Part shown: positions 37,010 to 50,530 of the stretch, one piece after another
Numbering within the stretch: position 1 is the first letter of the stretch
How the letters are laid out: each line of letters starts with the position of its first letter
Source of the DNA: Osmia lignaria lignaria
Taxonomy: Eukaryota > Arthropoda > Insecta > Hymenoptera > Megachilidae
NCBI RefSeq assembly: GCF_051020975.1
Contig: NW_027478161.1
Coordinates: 25,270,001-25,334,000, forward strand
Direction: 5' to 3'
Length of the DNA stretch: 64,000 bases
The notes under the pieces: generated by a model
Database searches by the model: none
The model's input: the letters and a program-made list of their open reading frames with translations, nothing else
What the model was told of the DNA's origin: nothing
Made by a program: the position numbers and the translations under genes

Positions 37010-37653
37010 TCAGATGCGTAGTTCTCGAGATATATCAAGATATTTAAAAGTTCCGAAGCCGCACCAACATAATAGAGATACAGAAACACCGTGGCCCCTT
37101 TCTTTGAGGTAACTCTGCACTATTGCGCGCTGCAAATGCCACTTCCAGCTTAGCTGTGCAGAAGAAGAACAACAAGAAGAAGAAATATCTCGAAATATGT
37201 CCGTCAGGCCCCTTCCCTTGAGATATATCTGCAAATATCTCGGAAAGGAAGCGAGCTATGGCAAAATGTTAAGAGACCTTTTTTGTCGAGAATTATGTTT
37301 CCTACAATTTATGTTCTATGATATTTTTTGATCAGAAGCGTAGTTTTCGAGATATATCGAGATATTTAAAAGTTCCGAAGCCGCACCAACATAATAGAGA
37401 TACAGAAACACCGTGGCCCCTTTCTTTGAGATAACTCTGCACTATTGCGAGCTGGAAATGCCACTTCCAGTTTAGCTGTGCAGAAGAAGAACAACAAGAA
37501 GAAGAAATATCTCGAAATATGTCCGTTAGTCCCCTTCCCTTGAGATAAATCTGCAAATATCTCGGAAACGAAGCGAGCTATGGCAAAATGTTAAGAGACC
37601 TTTTTTGTAGAGAATTAAGTTTCCTACTTTTTATGTTCTATGATATTTTTTGA
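37010..37653. repeat. 2-mer G-D higher-order repeat, copy 1 (644 bp)
   Basis: G (37010; GCGCGCTGC, end GGAAAGGAAGCG) followed by D (37332). The same pair follows at 37654. A similar G-D pair exists far to the left at 3845-4488, also with GGAAAGGAAGCG. This copy has a private TTGAGGTAAC near 37106. Confidence 0.82.
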
Positions 37654-38297
37654 TCAGATGCGTAGTTCTCGAGATATATCAAGATATTTAAAAGTTCCGA
37701 AGCCGCACCAACATAATAGAGATACAGAAACACCGTGGCCCCTTTCTTTGAGATAACTCTGCACTATTGCGCGCTGCAAATGCCACCTCCAGCTTAGCTG
37801 TGCAGAAGAAGAACAACAAGAAGAAGAAATATCTCGAAATATGTCCGTCAGGCCCCTTCCCTTGAGATATATCTGCAAATATCTCGGAAAGGAAGCGAGC
37901 TATGGCAAAATGTTAAGAGACCTTTTTTGTCGAGAATTATGTTTCCTACAATTTATGTTCTATGATATTTTTTGATCAGAAGCGTAGTTTTCGAGATATA
38001 TCGAGATATTTAAAAGTTCCGAAGCCGCACCAACATAATAGAGATACAGAAACACCGTGGCCCCTTTCTTTGAGATAACTCTGCACTATTGCGAGCTGGA
38101 AATGCCACTTCCAGTTTAGCTGTGCAGAAGAAGAACAACAAGAAGAAGAAATATCTCGAAATATGTCCGTTAGTCCCCTTCCCTTGAGATAAATCTGCAA
38201 ATATCTCGGAAACGAAGCGAGCTATGGCAAAATGTTAAGAGACCTTTTTTGTAGAGAATTAAGTTTCCTACTTTTTATGTTCTATGATATTTTTTGA
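37654..38297. repeat. 2-mer G-D higher-order repeat, copy 2 (644 bp)
   Basis: G (37654) and D (37976) in the same order as copy 1. A private CCACCTCCAGC in the G unit near 37785 distinguishes it. Confidence 0.82.
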
Positions 38298-39585
38298 TCA
38301 GATGCGTAGTTCTCGAGATATATCAAGATATTTAAAAGTTCCGAAGCCGCACCAACATAATAGAGATACAGAAACACCGTGGCCCCTTTCTTTGAGATAA
38401 CTCTGCACTATTCCGAGCTGTAAATGCCACTTCCAGCTTAGCTGTGCAGAAGAAGAACAACAAGAAGAAGAAATATCTCGAAATATGTCCGTCAGGCCCC
38501 TTCCCTTGAGATATATCTGCAAATATCTCGGAAACGAAGCGAGCTATGGCAAAATGTTAAGAGACCTTCTTTGTAGAGAATTATGTTTCCTACAATTTAT
38601 GTTCTATGATATTTTTTGATCAGAAGCGTAGTTTTCGAGATATATCGAGATATTTAAAAGTTCCGAAGCCGCACCAACATAATAGAGATACAGAAACACC
38701 GTGGCCCCTTTCTTTGAGATAACTCTGCACTATTGCGAGCTGGAAATGCCACTTCCAGTTTAGCTGTGCAGAAGAAGAACAACAAGAAGAAGAAATATCT
38801 CGAAATATGTCCGTCAGGCCCCTTCCCTTGAGATATATCTGCAAATATCTCGGAAACGAAGCGAGCTATGGCAAAATGTTAAGAGACCTTTTTTGTAGAG
38901 AATTAAGTTTCCTACTTTTTATGTTCTATGATATTTTTTGATCAGATGCGTAGTTCTCGAGATATATCAAGATATTTAAAAGTTCCGAAGCCGCACCAAC
39001 ATAATAGAGATACAGAAACACCGTGGCCCCTTTCTTTGAGATAACTCTGCACTATTCCGAGCTGTAAATGCCACTTCCAGCTTAGCTGTGCAGAAGAAGA
39101 ACAACAAGAAGAAGAAATATCTCGAAATATGTCCGTCAGGCCCCTTCCCTTGAGATATATCTGCAAATATCTCGGAAACGAAGCGAGCTATGGCAAAATG
39201 TTAAGAGACCTTCTTTGTAGAGAATTATGTTTCCTACAATTTATGTTCTATGATATTTTTTGATCAGAAGCGTAGTTTTCGAGATATATCGAGATATTTA
39301 AAAGTTCCGAAGCCGCACCAACATAATAGAGATACAGAAACACCGTGGCCCCTTTCTTTGAGATAACTCTGCACTATTGCGAGCTGCAAATGCCACTTCC
39401 AGCTTAGCTGTGCAGAAGAAGAACAACAAGAAGAAGAAATATCTCGAAATATGTCCGTCAGGCCCCTTCCCTTGAGATGTATCTGCAAATATCTCGGAAA
39501 CGAAGCGAGCTATGGCAAAATGTTAAGAGACCTTTTTTGTCGAGAATTATGTTTCCTACAATTTATGTTCTATGATATTTTTTGA

Positions 39586-42500
39586 TCAGAAGCGTAGTTT
39601 TCGAGATATATCGAGATATTTAAAAGTTCCGAAGCCGCACCAACATAATAGAGATACAGAAACACCGTGGCCCCTTTCTTTGAGATAACTCTGCACTATT
39701 GCGAGCTGGAAATGCCACTTCCAGTTTAGCTGTGCAGAAGAAGAACAACAAGAAGAAGAAATATCTCGAAATATGTCCGTTAGTCCCCTTCCCTTGAGAT
39801 AAATCTGCAAATATCTCGGAAACGAAGCGAGCTATGGCAAAATGTTAAGAGACCTTTTTTGTAGAGAATTAAGTTTCCTACTTTTTATGTTCTATGATAT
39901 TTTTTGATCAGGTGCGTAGTTCTCGAGATATATCAAGATATTTAAAAGTTCCGAAGCCGCACCAACATAATAGAGATACAGAAACACCGTGGCCCCTTTC
40001 TTTGAGATAACTCTGCACTATTCCGAGCTGTAAATGCCACTTCCAGCTTAGCTGTGCAGAAGAAGAACAACAAGAAGAAGAAATATCTCGAAATATGTCC
40101 GTCAGGCCCCTTCCCTTGAGATATATCTGCAAATATCTCGGAAACGAAGCGAGCTATGGCAAAATGTTAAGAGACCTTTTTTGTCGAGAATTATGTTTCC
40201 TACAATTTATGTTCTATGATATTTTTTGATCAGAAGCGTAGTTTTCGAGATATATCGAGATATTTAAAAGTTCCGAAGCCGCACCAACATAATAGAGATA
40301 CAGAAACACCGTGGCCCCTTTCTTCGAGATAACTCTGCACTATTCCGAGCTGTAAATGCCACTTCCAGCTTAGCTGTGCAGAAGAAGAACAACAAGAAGA
40401 AGAAATATCTCGAAATATGTCCGTCAGGCCCCTTCCCTTGAGATATATCTGCAAATATCTCGGAAACGAAGCGAGCTATGGCAAAATGTCAAGAGACCTT
40501 TTTTGTAGAGAATTATGTTTCCTACAATTTATGTTCTATGATATTTTTTGATCAGAAGCGTAGTTTTCGAGATATATCGAGATATTTAAAAGTTCCGAAG
40601 CCGCACCAACATAATAGAGATACAGAAACACCGTGGCCCCTTTCTTTGAGATAACTGTGCACTAGTGCGGGTCGCAAATGCCACTTCCAGCTTAGCTGTG
40701 CAGAAGAAGAACAACAAGAAGAAGAAATATCTCGAAATATGTCCGTCAGGCCCCTTCCCTTGAGATATATCTGCAAATATCTCGGAAACGAAGCGAGCTA
40801 TGGCAAAATGTTAAGAGACCGTTTTTGTAGAGAATTAAGTTTCCTACTTTTTATGTTCTATGATATTTTTTGATCAGACGCGTAGTTCTCGAGATATATC
40901 ATGATATTTAAAAGTTCCGAAGCCGCACCAACATAATAGAGATACAGAAACACCGTGGCCCCTTTCTTTGAGATAACTCTGCACTATTGCGCGCTGCAAA
41001 TGCCACTTCCAGCTTAGCTGTGCAGAAGAAGAACAACAAGAAGAAGAAATATCTCGAAATATGTCCGTCAGACCCCTTCCCTTGAGATAAATCTGCAAAT
41101 ATCTCGGAAACGAAGCGAGCTATGGCAAAATGTTAAGAGACCTTTTTTGTAGAGAATTAAGTTTCCTACTTTTTATGTTCTATGATATTTTTTGATCAGA
41201 TGCGTAGTTCTCGAGATATATCGAGATATTTAAAAGTTCCGAAGCCGCACCAACATAATAGAGATACAGAAACACCGTGGCCCCTTTCTTTGAGATAACT
41301 CTGCACTAGTGCGAGCCGCAAATGCCACTTCCAGCTTAGCTGTGCAGAAGAAGAACAACAAGAAGAAGAAATATCTCGAAATATGTCCGTCAGGCCCCTT
41401 CCCTTGAGATAAATATGCAAATATCTCGGAAACGAAGCGAGCTATGGCAAAATGTTAAGAGACCTTTTTTGTAGAGAATTAAGTTTCCTACTTTTTATGT
41501 TCTATGATATTTTTTGATCAGATGCGTTGTTCTCGAGATATATCAAGATATTTAAAAGTTCCGAAGCCGCACCAACATAATAGAGATACAGAAACACCGT
41601 GGCCCCTTTCTTTGAGATAACTCTGCACTATTGCGAGCTGCAAATGCCACTTCCAGCTTAGCTGTGCAGAAGAAGAACAACAAGAAGAAGAGATATCTCG
41701 AAATATGTCTGTCAGGCCCCTTCCCTTGAGATATATCTGCAAATATCTCGGAAACGAAGCGAGATATGCCAAAATGTTGAGAGACCTTTTTTGTAGAGAA
41801 TTAAGTTTCCTACTTTTTATGTTCTATGATATTTTTTGATCGGATGCGTAGTTCTCGAGATATATCAAGATATTTAAAAGTTCCGAAGCCGCACCAACAT
41901 AATAGAGATACAGAAACACCGTGGCCCCTTTCTTTGAGATAACTCTGCACTATTGCGCGCTGCAAATGCCACTTCCAGCTTAGCTGTGCAGAAGAAGAAC
42001 AACAAGAAGAAGAAATATCTCGAAATATGCCCGTCAGGCCCCTTCCATTGAGATAAATCTGCAAATATCTCGGAAACGAAGCGAGCTATGGCAAAATGTT
42101 AAGAGACCTTTTTTGTAGAGAATTAAGTTTCCTACTTTTTATGTCCGATGATATTTTTTGATCAGATGCGTAGTTCTCGAGATATATCAAGATATTTAAA
42201 AGTTCCGAAGCTGCACCCACATAATAGAGGTACAGAAACACCGTGGCCTCTTTCTTTGAGATAACTCTGCACTACTGCGAGCTGCAAATGCCACTTCCAG
42301 CTTAGCTGTGCAGAAGAAGAACAACAAGAAGAAGAAACATCTCGAAATATGTCCGTCAGGCCCCTTCCCTTGAGATAAATCTGCAAATATCTCGGAAACG
42401 AAGCGAGCTATGGCAAAATGTTTAGAGACCTTTCTTGTAGAGAATTAAGTTTCCTACTTTTTATGTAGTATGATATTTTTTGATCAGATGCGTAGTTCTC

Positions 42501-42805
42501 GAGATATATCAAGATATTTAAAAGTTCCGAAGCCGCACCAACATAATAGAGATACAGAAACACCGTGGCCCCTTTCTTTGAGATGACTCTGCACTATTGC
42601 GCGCTGCAAATGCCGCTTCCAGCTTAGCTGTGCAGAAGAAGAACAACAAGAAGAAGAAATATCTCGAAATATGTCCGTCAGGCCCCTTCCCTTGAGATAA
42701 ATCTGCAAATATCTCGGAAACGAAGCGAGCTATGGCAAAATGTTAAGAGACGTTTTTTGTAGACAATTAAGTTTCCTACAATTTATGTTCTATGATATTT
42801 TTTGA
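39586..42805. repeat. 10-mer higher-order repeat, copy 1 (3220 bp)
   Basis: Ten units: D, C, F, B, G-like, Q, S, T, R and U types. Marks that recur 3220 bp later include TCAGGTGCG (39908), CTTTCTTCGAG (40320), ATGTCAAGAGACC (40487), GTGCGGGTCGC (40667), ATCATGATATTT (40899), AAATATGCAAAT (41411), GAGATATGCC (41761), ATGTCCGATG (42142), ATGTAGTATG (42463) and GAGATGACTC (42581). This is the first point from the left where the right-hand classes Q, S, T and R appear. Confidence 0.92.
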
Positions 42806-45800
42806 TCAGAAGCGTAGTTTTCGAGATATATCGAGATATTTAAAAGTTCCGAAGCCGCACCAACATAATAGAGATACAGAAACACCGTGGCCCCTTTCTT
42901 TGAGATAACTCTGCACTATTGCGAGCTGGAAATGCCACTTCCAGTTTAGCTGTGCAGAAGAAGAACAACAAGAAGAAGAAATATCTCGAAATATGTCCCT
43001 TAGTCCCCTTCCCTTGAGATAAATCTGCAAATATCTCGGAAACGAAGCGAGCTATGGCAAAATGTTAAGAGACCTTTTTTGTAGAGAATTAAGTTTCCTA
43101 CTTTTTATGTTCTATGATATTTTTTGATCAGGTGCGTAGTTCTCGAGATATATCAAGATATTTAAAAGTTCCGAAGCCGCACCAACATAATAGAGATACA
43201 GAAACACCGTGGCCCCTTTCTTTGAGATAACTCTGCACTATTCCGAGCTGTAAATGCCACTTCCAGCTTAGCTGTGCAGAAGAAGAACAACAAGAAGAAG
43301 AAATATCTCGAAATATGTCCGTCAGGCCCCTTCCCTTGAGATATATCTGCAAATATCTCGGAAACGAAGCGAGCTATGGCAAAATGTTAAGAGACCTTTT
43401 TTGTCGAGAATTATGTTTCCTACAATTTATGTTCTATGATATTTTTTGATCAGAAGCGTAGTTTTCGAGATATATCGAGATATTTAAAAGTTCCGAAGCC
43501 GCACCAACATAATAGAGATACAGAAACACCGTGGCCCCTTTCTTCGAGATAACTCTGCACTATTCCGAGCTGTAAATGCCACTTCCAGCTTAGCTGTGCA
43601 GAAGAAGAACAACAAGAAGAAGAAATATCTCGAAATATGTCCGTCAGGCCCCTTCCCTTGAGATATATCTGCAAATATCTCGGAAACGAAGCGAGCTATG
43701 GCAAAATGTCAAGAGACCTTTTTTGTAGAGAATTATGTTTCCTACAATTTATGTTCTATGATATTTTTTGATCAGAAGCGTAGTTTTCGAGATATATCGA
43801 GATATTTAAAAGTTCCGAAGCCGCACCAACATAATAGAGATACAGAAACACCGTGGCCCCTTTCTTTGAGATAACTGTGCACTAGTGCGGGTCGCAAATG
43901 CCACTTCCAGCTTAGCTGTGCAGAAGAAGAACAACAAGAAGAAGAAATATCTCGAAATATGTCCGTCAGGCCCCTTCCCTTGAGATATATCTGCAAATAT
44001 CTCGGAAACGAAGCGAGCTATGGCAAAATGTTAAGAGACCGTTTTTGTAGAGAATTAAGTTTCCTACTTTTTATGTTCTATGATATTTTTTGATCAGACG
44101 CGTAGTTCTCGAGATATATCATGATATTTAAAAGTTCCGAAGCCGCACCAACATAATAGAGATACAGAAACACCGTGGCCCCTTTCTTTGAGATAACTCT
44201 GCACTATTGCGCGCTGCAAATGCCACTTCCAGCTTAGCTGTGCAGAAGAAGAACAACAAGAAGAAGAAATATCTCGAAATATGTCCGTCAGACCCCTTCC
44301 CTTGAGATAAATCTGCAAATATCTCGGAAACGAAGCGAGCTATGGCAAAATGTTAAGAGACCTTTTTTGTAGAGAATTAAGTTTCCTACTTTTTATGTTC
44401 TATGATATTTTTTGATCAGATGCGTAGTTCTCGAGATATATCGAGATATTTAAAAGTTCCGAAGCCGCACCAACATAATAGAGATACAGAAACACCGTGG
44501 CCCCTTTCTTTGAGATAACTCTGCACTAGTGCGAGCCGCAAATGCCACTTCCAGCTTAGCTGTGCAGAAGAAGAACAACAAGAAGAAGAAATATCTCGAA
44601 ATATGTCCGTCAGGCCCCTTCCCTTGAGATAAATATGCAAATATCTCGGAAACGAAGCGAGCTATGGCAAAATGTTAAGAGACCTTTTTTGTAGAGAATT
44701 AAGTTTCCTACTTTTTATGTTCTATGATATTTTTTGATCAGATGCGTTGTTCTCGAGATATATCAAGATATTTAAAAGTTCCGAAGCCGCACCAACATAA
44801 TAGAGATACAGAAACACCGTGGCCCCTTTCTTTGAGATAACTCTGCACTATTGCGAGCTGCAAATGCCACTTCCAGCTTAGCTGTGCAGAAGAAGAACAA
44901 CAAGAAGAAGAAATATCTCGAAATATGTCTGTCAGGCCCCTTCCCTTGAGATATATCTGCAAATATCTCGGAAACGAAGCGAGATATGCCAAAATGTTGA
45001 GAGACCTTTTTTGTAGAGAATTAAGTTTCCTACTTTTTATGTTCTATGATATTTTTTGATCGGATGCGTAGTTCTCGAGATATATCAAGATATTTAAAAG
45101 TTCCGAAGCCGCACCAACATAATAGAGATACAGAAACACCGTGGCCCCTTTCTTTGAGATAACTCTGCACTATTGCGCGCTGCAAATGCCACTTCCAGCT
45201 TAGCTGTGCAGAAGAAGAACAACAAGAAGAAGAAATATCTCGAAATATGCCCGTCAGGCCCCTTCCATTGAGATAAATCTGCAAATATCTCGGAAACGAA
45301 GCGAGCTATGGCAAAATGTTAAGAGACCTTTTTTGTAGAGAATTAAGTTTCCTACTTTTTATGTCCGATGATATTTTTTGATCAGATGCGTAGTTCTCGA
45401 GATATATCAAGATATTTAAAAGTTCCGAAGCTGCACCCACATAATAGAGGTACAGAAACACCGTGGCCTCTTTCTTTGAGATAACTCTGCACTACTGCGA
45501 GCTGCAAATGCCACTTCCAGCTTAGCTGTGCAGAAGAAGAACAACAAGAAGAAGAAACATCTCGAAATATGTCCGTCAGGCCCCTTCCCTTGAGATAAAT
45601 CTGCAAATATCTCGGAAACGAAGCGAGCTATGGCAAAATGTTTAGAGACCTTTCTTGTAGAGAATTAAGTTTCCTACTTTTTATGTAGTATGATATTTTT
45701 TGATCAGATGCGTAGTTCTCGAGATATATCAAGATATTTAAAAGTTCCGAAGCCGCACCAACATAATAGAGATACAGAAACACCGTGGCCCCTTTCTTTG

Positions 45801-46025
45801 AGATGACTCTGCACTATTGCGCGCTGCAAATGCCGCTTCCAGCTTAGCTGTGCAGAAGAAGAACAACAAGAAGAAGAAATATCTCGAAATATGTCCGTCA
45901 GGCCCCTTCCCTTGAGATAAATCTGCAAATATCTCGGAAACGAAGCGAGCTATGGCAAAATGTTAAGAGACGTTTTTTGTAGACAATTAAGTTTCCTACA
46001 ATTTATGTTCTATGATATTTTTTGA
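42806..46025. repeat. 10-mer higher-order repeat, copy 2 (3220 bp)
   Basis: Unit by unit the same as copy 1. I saw only two differences: GTCCCTTAG near 42997 where copy 1 has GTCCGTTAG, and GAAGAAATATC near 44910 where copy 1 has GAAGAGATATC. Both copies end with AGACAATTAAGTTTCC then CAATTT. The unit after it (46026 M) differs from 42806 D, so there is no third copy. Confidence 0.92.
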
Positions 46026-47635
46026 TCAGAAGCGTAGTTTTCGAGATATATCGAGATATTTAAAAGTTCCGAAGCCGCACCAACATAATAGAGATACAGA
46101 AACACCGTGGCCCCTTTCTTTGAGATAACTCTGCACTAGTGCGAGCCGCAAATGCCACTTCCAGCTTAGCTGTGCAGAAGAAGAACAACAAGAAGAAGAA
46201 ATATCTCGAAATATGTCCGTCAGGCCCCTTCCCTTGAGATAAATATGCAAATATCTCGGAAACGAAGCGAGCTATGGCAAAATGTTAAGAGACCTTTTTT
46301 GTAGAGAATTAAGTTTCCTACTTTTTATGTTCTATGATATTTTTTGATCAGATGCGTTGTTCTCGAGATATATCAAGATATTTAAAAGTTCCGAAGCCGC
46401 ACCAACATAATAGAGATACAGAAACACCGTGGCCCCTTTCTTTGAGATAACTCTGCACTATTGCGCGCTGCAAATGCCACTTCCAGCTTAGCTGTGCAGA
46501 AGAAGAACAACAAGAAGAAGAAATATCTCGAAATATGCCCGTCAGGCCCCTTCCATTGAGATAAATCTGCAAATATCTCGGAAACGAAGCGAGCTATGGC
46601 AAAATGTTAAGAGACCTTTTTTGTAGAGAATTAAGTTTCCTACTTTTTATGTTCGATGATATTTTTTGATCAGATGCGTAGTTCTCGAGATATATCAAGA
46701 TATTTAAAAGTTCCGAAGCTGCACCCACATAATAGAGGTACAGAAACACCGTGGCCTCTTTCTTTGAGATAACTCTGCACTATTGCGAGCTGCAAATGCC
46801 ACCTCCAGCTTAGCTGTGCAGAAGAAGAACAACAAGAAGAAGAAACATCTCGAAATATGTCCGTCAGGCCCCTTCCCTTGAGATAAATCTGCAAATATCT
46901 CGGAAACGAAGCGAGCTATGGCAAAATGTTTAGAGACCTTTCTTGTAGAGAATTAAGTTTCCTACTTTTTATGTTCTATGATATTTTTTGATCAGATGCG
47001 TAGTTCTCGAGATATATCCAGATATTTAAAAGTTCCGAAGCGGCACCAAGATAATAGAGATACAGAAACACCGTGGCCCCTTTCTTTGAGGTAACTCTGC
47101 ACTATTGCGAGCTGCAAATGCCACTTCCAGCTTAGCTGTGCAGAAGAAGAACAACAAGAAGAAGAAATATCTCGAAATATGTCCGTCAGGCCCCTTCCCT
47201 TGAGATAAATCTGCAAATATCTCGGAAACCAAGCGAGCTATGGCAAAATGTTAAGAGACCTTATTTGTAGAGAATTAAGTTTCCTACTTTTTATGTTCTA
47301 CGATATTTTTTGATCAGAAGCGTAGTTTTCGAGATATATCGAGATATTTAAAAGTTCCGAAGCCGCACCAACATAATAGAGATACAGAAACACCGTGGCC
47401 CCTTTCTTTGAGATAACTCTGCACTGGTGCGAGCCGCAAATGCCACTTCCAGCTTAGCTGTGCAGAAGAAGAACAACAAGAAGAAGAAATATCTCGAAAT
47501 ATGTCCGTCAGGCCCCTTCCCTTGAGATAAATCTGCAAATATCTCGGAAACCAAGCGAGCTATGGCAAAATGTTAAGAGACCTTATTTGTAGAGAATTAA
47601 GTTTCCTACTTTTTATGTTCTACGATATTTTTTGA

Positions 47636-47954
47636 TCAGAAGCGTAGTTTTCGAGATATATCGAGATATTTAAAAGTTCCGAAGCCGCACCAACATAATA
47701 GAGATACAGAAACACCGTGGCCCCTTTCTTTGAGATAACTCTGCACTAGTGCGAGCCGCAAATGCCACTTCCAGCTTAGCTGTGCAGAAGAAGAACAACA
47801 AGAAGAAGAAATATCTCGAAATATGCCCGTCAGGCCCCTTCCATTGAGATAAATCTGCAAATATCTCGGAAACGAAGCGAGCTATGGCAAAATGTTAAGA
47901 GACCTTTTTTGTAGAGAATTAAGTTTCCTACTTTTTATGTTCTATATTTTTTGA
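47636..47954. repeat. 319-bp chimeric unit with 3-bp deletion
   Basis: TTCTATATTTTTTG near 47940-47953 lacks the GAT of TTCTATGATATTTTTTG. The body combines an M/B-type start (GAAGCG, TTTTCGAG, CTAGTGCGAGCC) with an N/T-type right part (GCCCGTC, TTCCATTGAG). It is the only 3-bp indel in the window. Confidence 0.88.
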
Positions 47955-50530
47955 TCAGATGCGTAGTTCTCGAGATATATCAAGATATTTAAAAGTTCCG
48001 AAGCCGCACCAACATAATAGAGATACAGAAACACCGTGGCCCCTTTCTTTGAGATAACTCTGCACTACTGCGAGCTGCAAATGCCACTTCCAGCTTAGCT
48101 GTGCAGAAGAAGAACAACAAGAAGAAGAAATATCTCGAAATATGTCCGTCAGACCCCTTCCCTTGAGATAAATCTGCAAATATCTCGGAAACGAAGCGAG
48201 CTATGGCAAAATGTTAAGAGACCTTTTTTGTAGAGAATTAAGTTTCCTACTTTTTATGTTCTATGATATTTTTTGATCAGATGCGTAGTTCTCGAGATAT
48301 ATCGAGATATTTAAAAGTTCCGAAGCCGCACCAACATAATAGAGATACAGAAACACCGTGGCCCCTTTCTTTGAGATAACTCTGCACTAGTGCGAGCCGC
48401 AAATGCCACTTCCAGCTTAGCTGTGCAGAAGAAGAACAACAAGAAGATGAAATATCTCGAAATATGTCCGTCAGGCCCCTTCCCTTGAGATAAATATGCA
48501 AATATCTCGGAAACGAAGCGAGCTATGGCAAAATGTTAAGAGACCTTTTTTGTAGAGAATTAAGTTTCCTACTTTTTATGTTCTATGATATTTTTTGATC
48601 AGATGCGTTGTTCTCGAGATATATCAAGATATTTAAAAGTTCCGAAGCCGCACCAACATAATAGAGATACAGAAACACCGTGGCCCCTTTCTTTGAGATA
48701 ACTCTGCACTATTGCGAGCTGCAAATGCCACTTCCAGCTTAGCTGTGCAGAAGAAGAACAACAAGAAGAAGAAATATCTCGAAATATGTCCGTCAGGCCC
48801 CTTCCCTTGAGATAAATCTGCAAATATCTCGGAAACGAAGCGAGCTATGGCAAAATGTTGAGAGACCTTTTTTGTAGAGAATTAAGTTTCCTACTTTTTA
48901 TGTTCTATGATATTTTTTGATCGGATGCGTAGTTCTCGAGATATATCAAGATATTTAAAAGTTCCGAAGCTGCACCCACATAATAGAGGTACAGAAACAC
49001 CGTGGCCTCTTTCTTTGAGATAACTCTGCACTATTGCGAGCTGCAAATGCCACTTCCAGCTTAGCTGTGCAGAAGAAGAACAACAAGAAGAAGAAACATC
49101 TCGAAATATGTCCGTCAGGCCCCTTCCCTTGAGATAAATCTGCAAATATCTCGGAAACGAAGCGAGCTATGGCAAAATGTTAAGAGACGTTTTTTGTAGA
49201 GAATTAAGTTTCCTACAGTTTATGTTCTATGATATTTTTTGATCAGAAGCGTAGTTTTCGAGATATATCGAGATATTTAAAAGTTCCGAAGCCGCACCAA
49301 CATAATAGAGATACAGAAACACCGTGGCCCCTTCCTTTGAGATAACTCTGCACTAGTGCGAGCCGCAAATGCCACTTCCAGCTTAGCTGTGCAGAAGAAG
49401 AACAACAAGAAGAAGAAATATCTCGAAATATGTCCGTCAGGCCCCTTCCCTTGAGATAAATATGCAAATATCTCGGAAACGAAGCGAGCTATGGCAAAAT
49501 GTTAAGAGACCTTTTTTGTAGAGAATTAAGTTTCCTACTTTTTATGTTCTATGATATTTTTTGATCAGATGCGTTGTTCTCGAGATATATCAAGATATTT
49601 AAAAGTTCCGAAGCCGCACCAACATAATAGAGATACAGAAACACCGTGGCCCCTTTCTTTGAGATAACTCTGCACTATTGCGCGCTGCAAATGCCACTTC
49701 CAGCTTAGCTGTGCAGAAGAAGAACAACAAGAAGAAGAAATATCTCGAAATATGCCCGTCAGGCCCCTTCCATTGAGATAAATCTGCAAATATCTCGGAA
49801 ACGAAGCGAGCTATGGCAAAATGTTAAGAGACCTTTTTTGTAGAGAATTAAGTTTCCTACTTTTTATGTTCTATGATATTTTTTGATCAGATGCGTTGTT
49901 CTCGAGATATATCAAGATATTTAAAAGTTCCGAAGCCGCACCAACATAATAGAGATACAGAAACACCGTGGCCCCTTTCTTTGAGATAACTCTGCACTAT
50001 TGCGAGCTGCAAATGCCACTTCCAGCTTAGCTGTGCAGAAGAAGAACAACAAGAAGAAGAAATATCTCGAAATATGTCTGTCAGGCCCCTTCCCTTGAGA
50101 TATATCTGCAAATATCTCGGAAACGAAGCGAGCTATGGCAAAATGTTGAGAGACCTTTTTTGTAGAGAATTAAGTTTCCTACTTTTTATGTTCTATGATA
50201 TTTTTTGATCGGATGCGTAGTTCTCGAGATATATCAAGATATTTAAAAGTTCCGAAGCCGCACCAACATAATAGAGATACAGAAACACCGTGGCCCCTTT
50301 CTTTGAGATAACTCTGCACTATTGCGCGCTGCAAATGCCACTTCCAGCTTAGCTGTGCAGAAGAAGAACAACAAGAAGAAGAAATATCTCGAAATATGCC
50401 CGTCAGGCCCATTCCATTGAGATAAATCTGCAAATATCTCGGAAACGAAGCGAGCTATGGCAAAATGTTAAGAGACCTTTTTTGTAGAGAATTAAGTTTC
50501 CTACTTTTTATGTTCGATGATATTTTTTGA

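Larger units (their letters stand above)
35078..39585. repeat. C/D and G/D alternating domain with a 9-unit offset repeat
   Basis: Units run D, C, D, C, E-like, D, G, D, G, D, C, D, C, E-like. The order C, D, C, E-like, D at 35400-37009 returns at 38298-39907, an offset of 2898 bp, including the rare GAGATGTATCTGC mark (near 36577 and 39475). The D unit at 38620 differs from its partner in having GTCAGGCC and GAGATATATC. Between these lie two G-D pairs. Confidence 0.8.
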
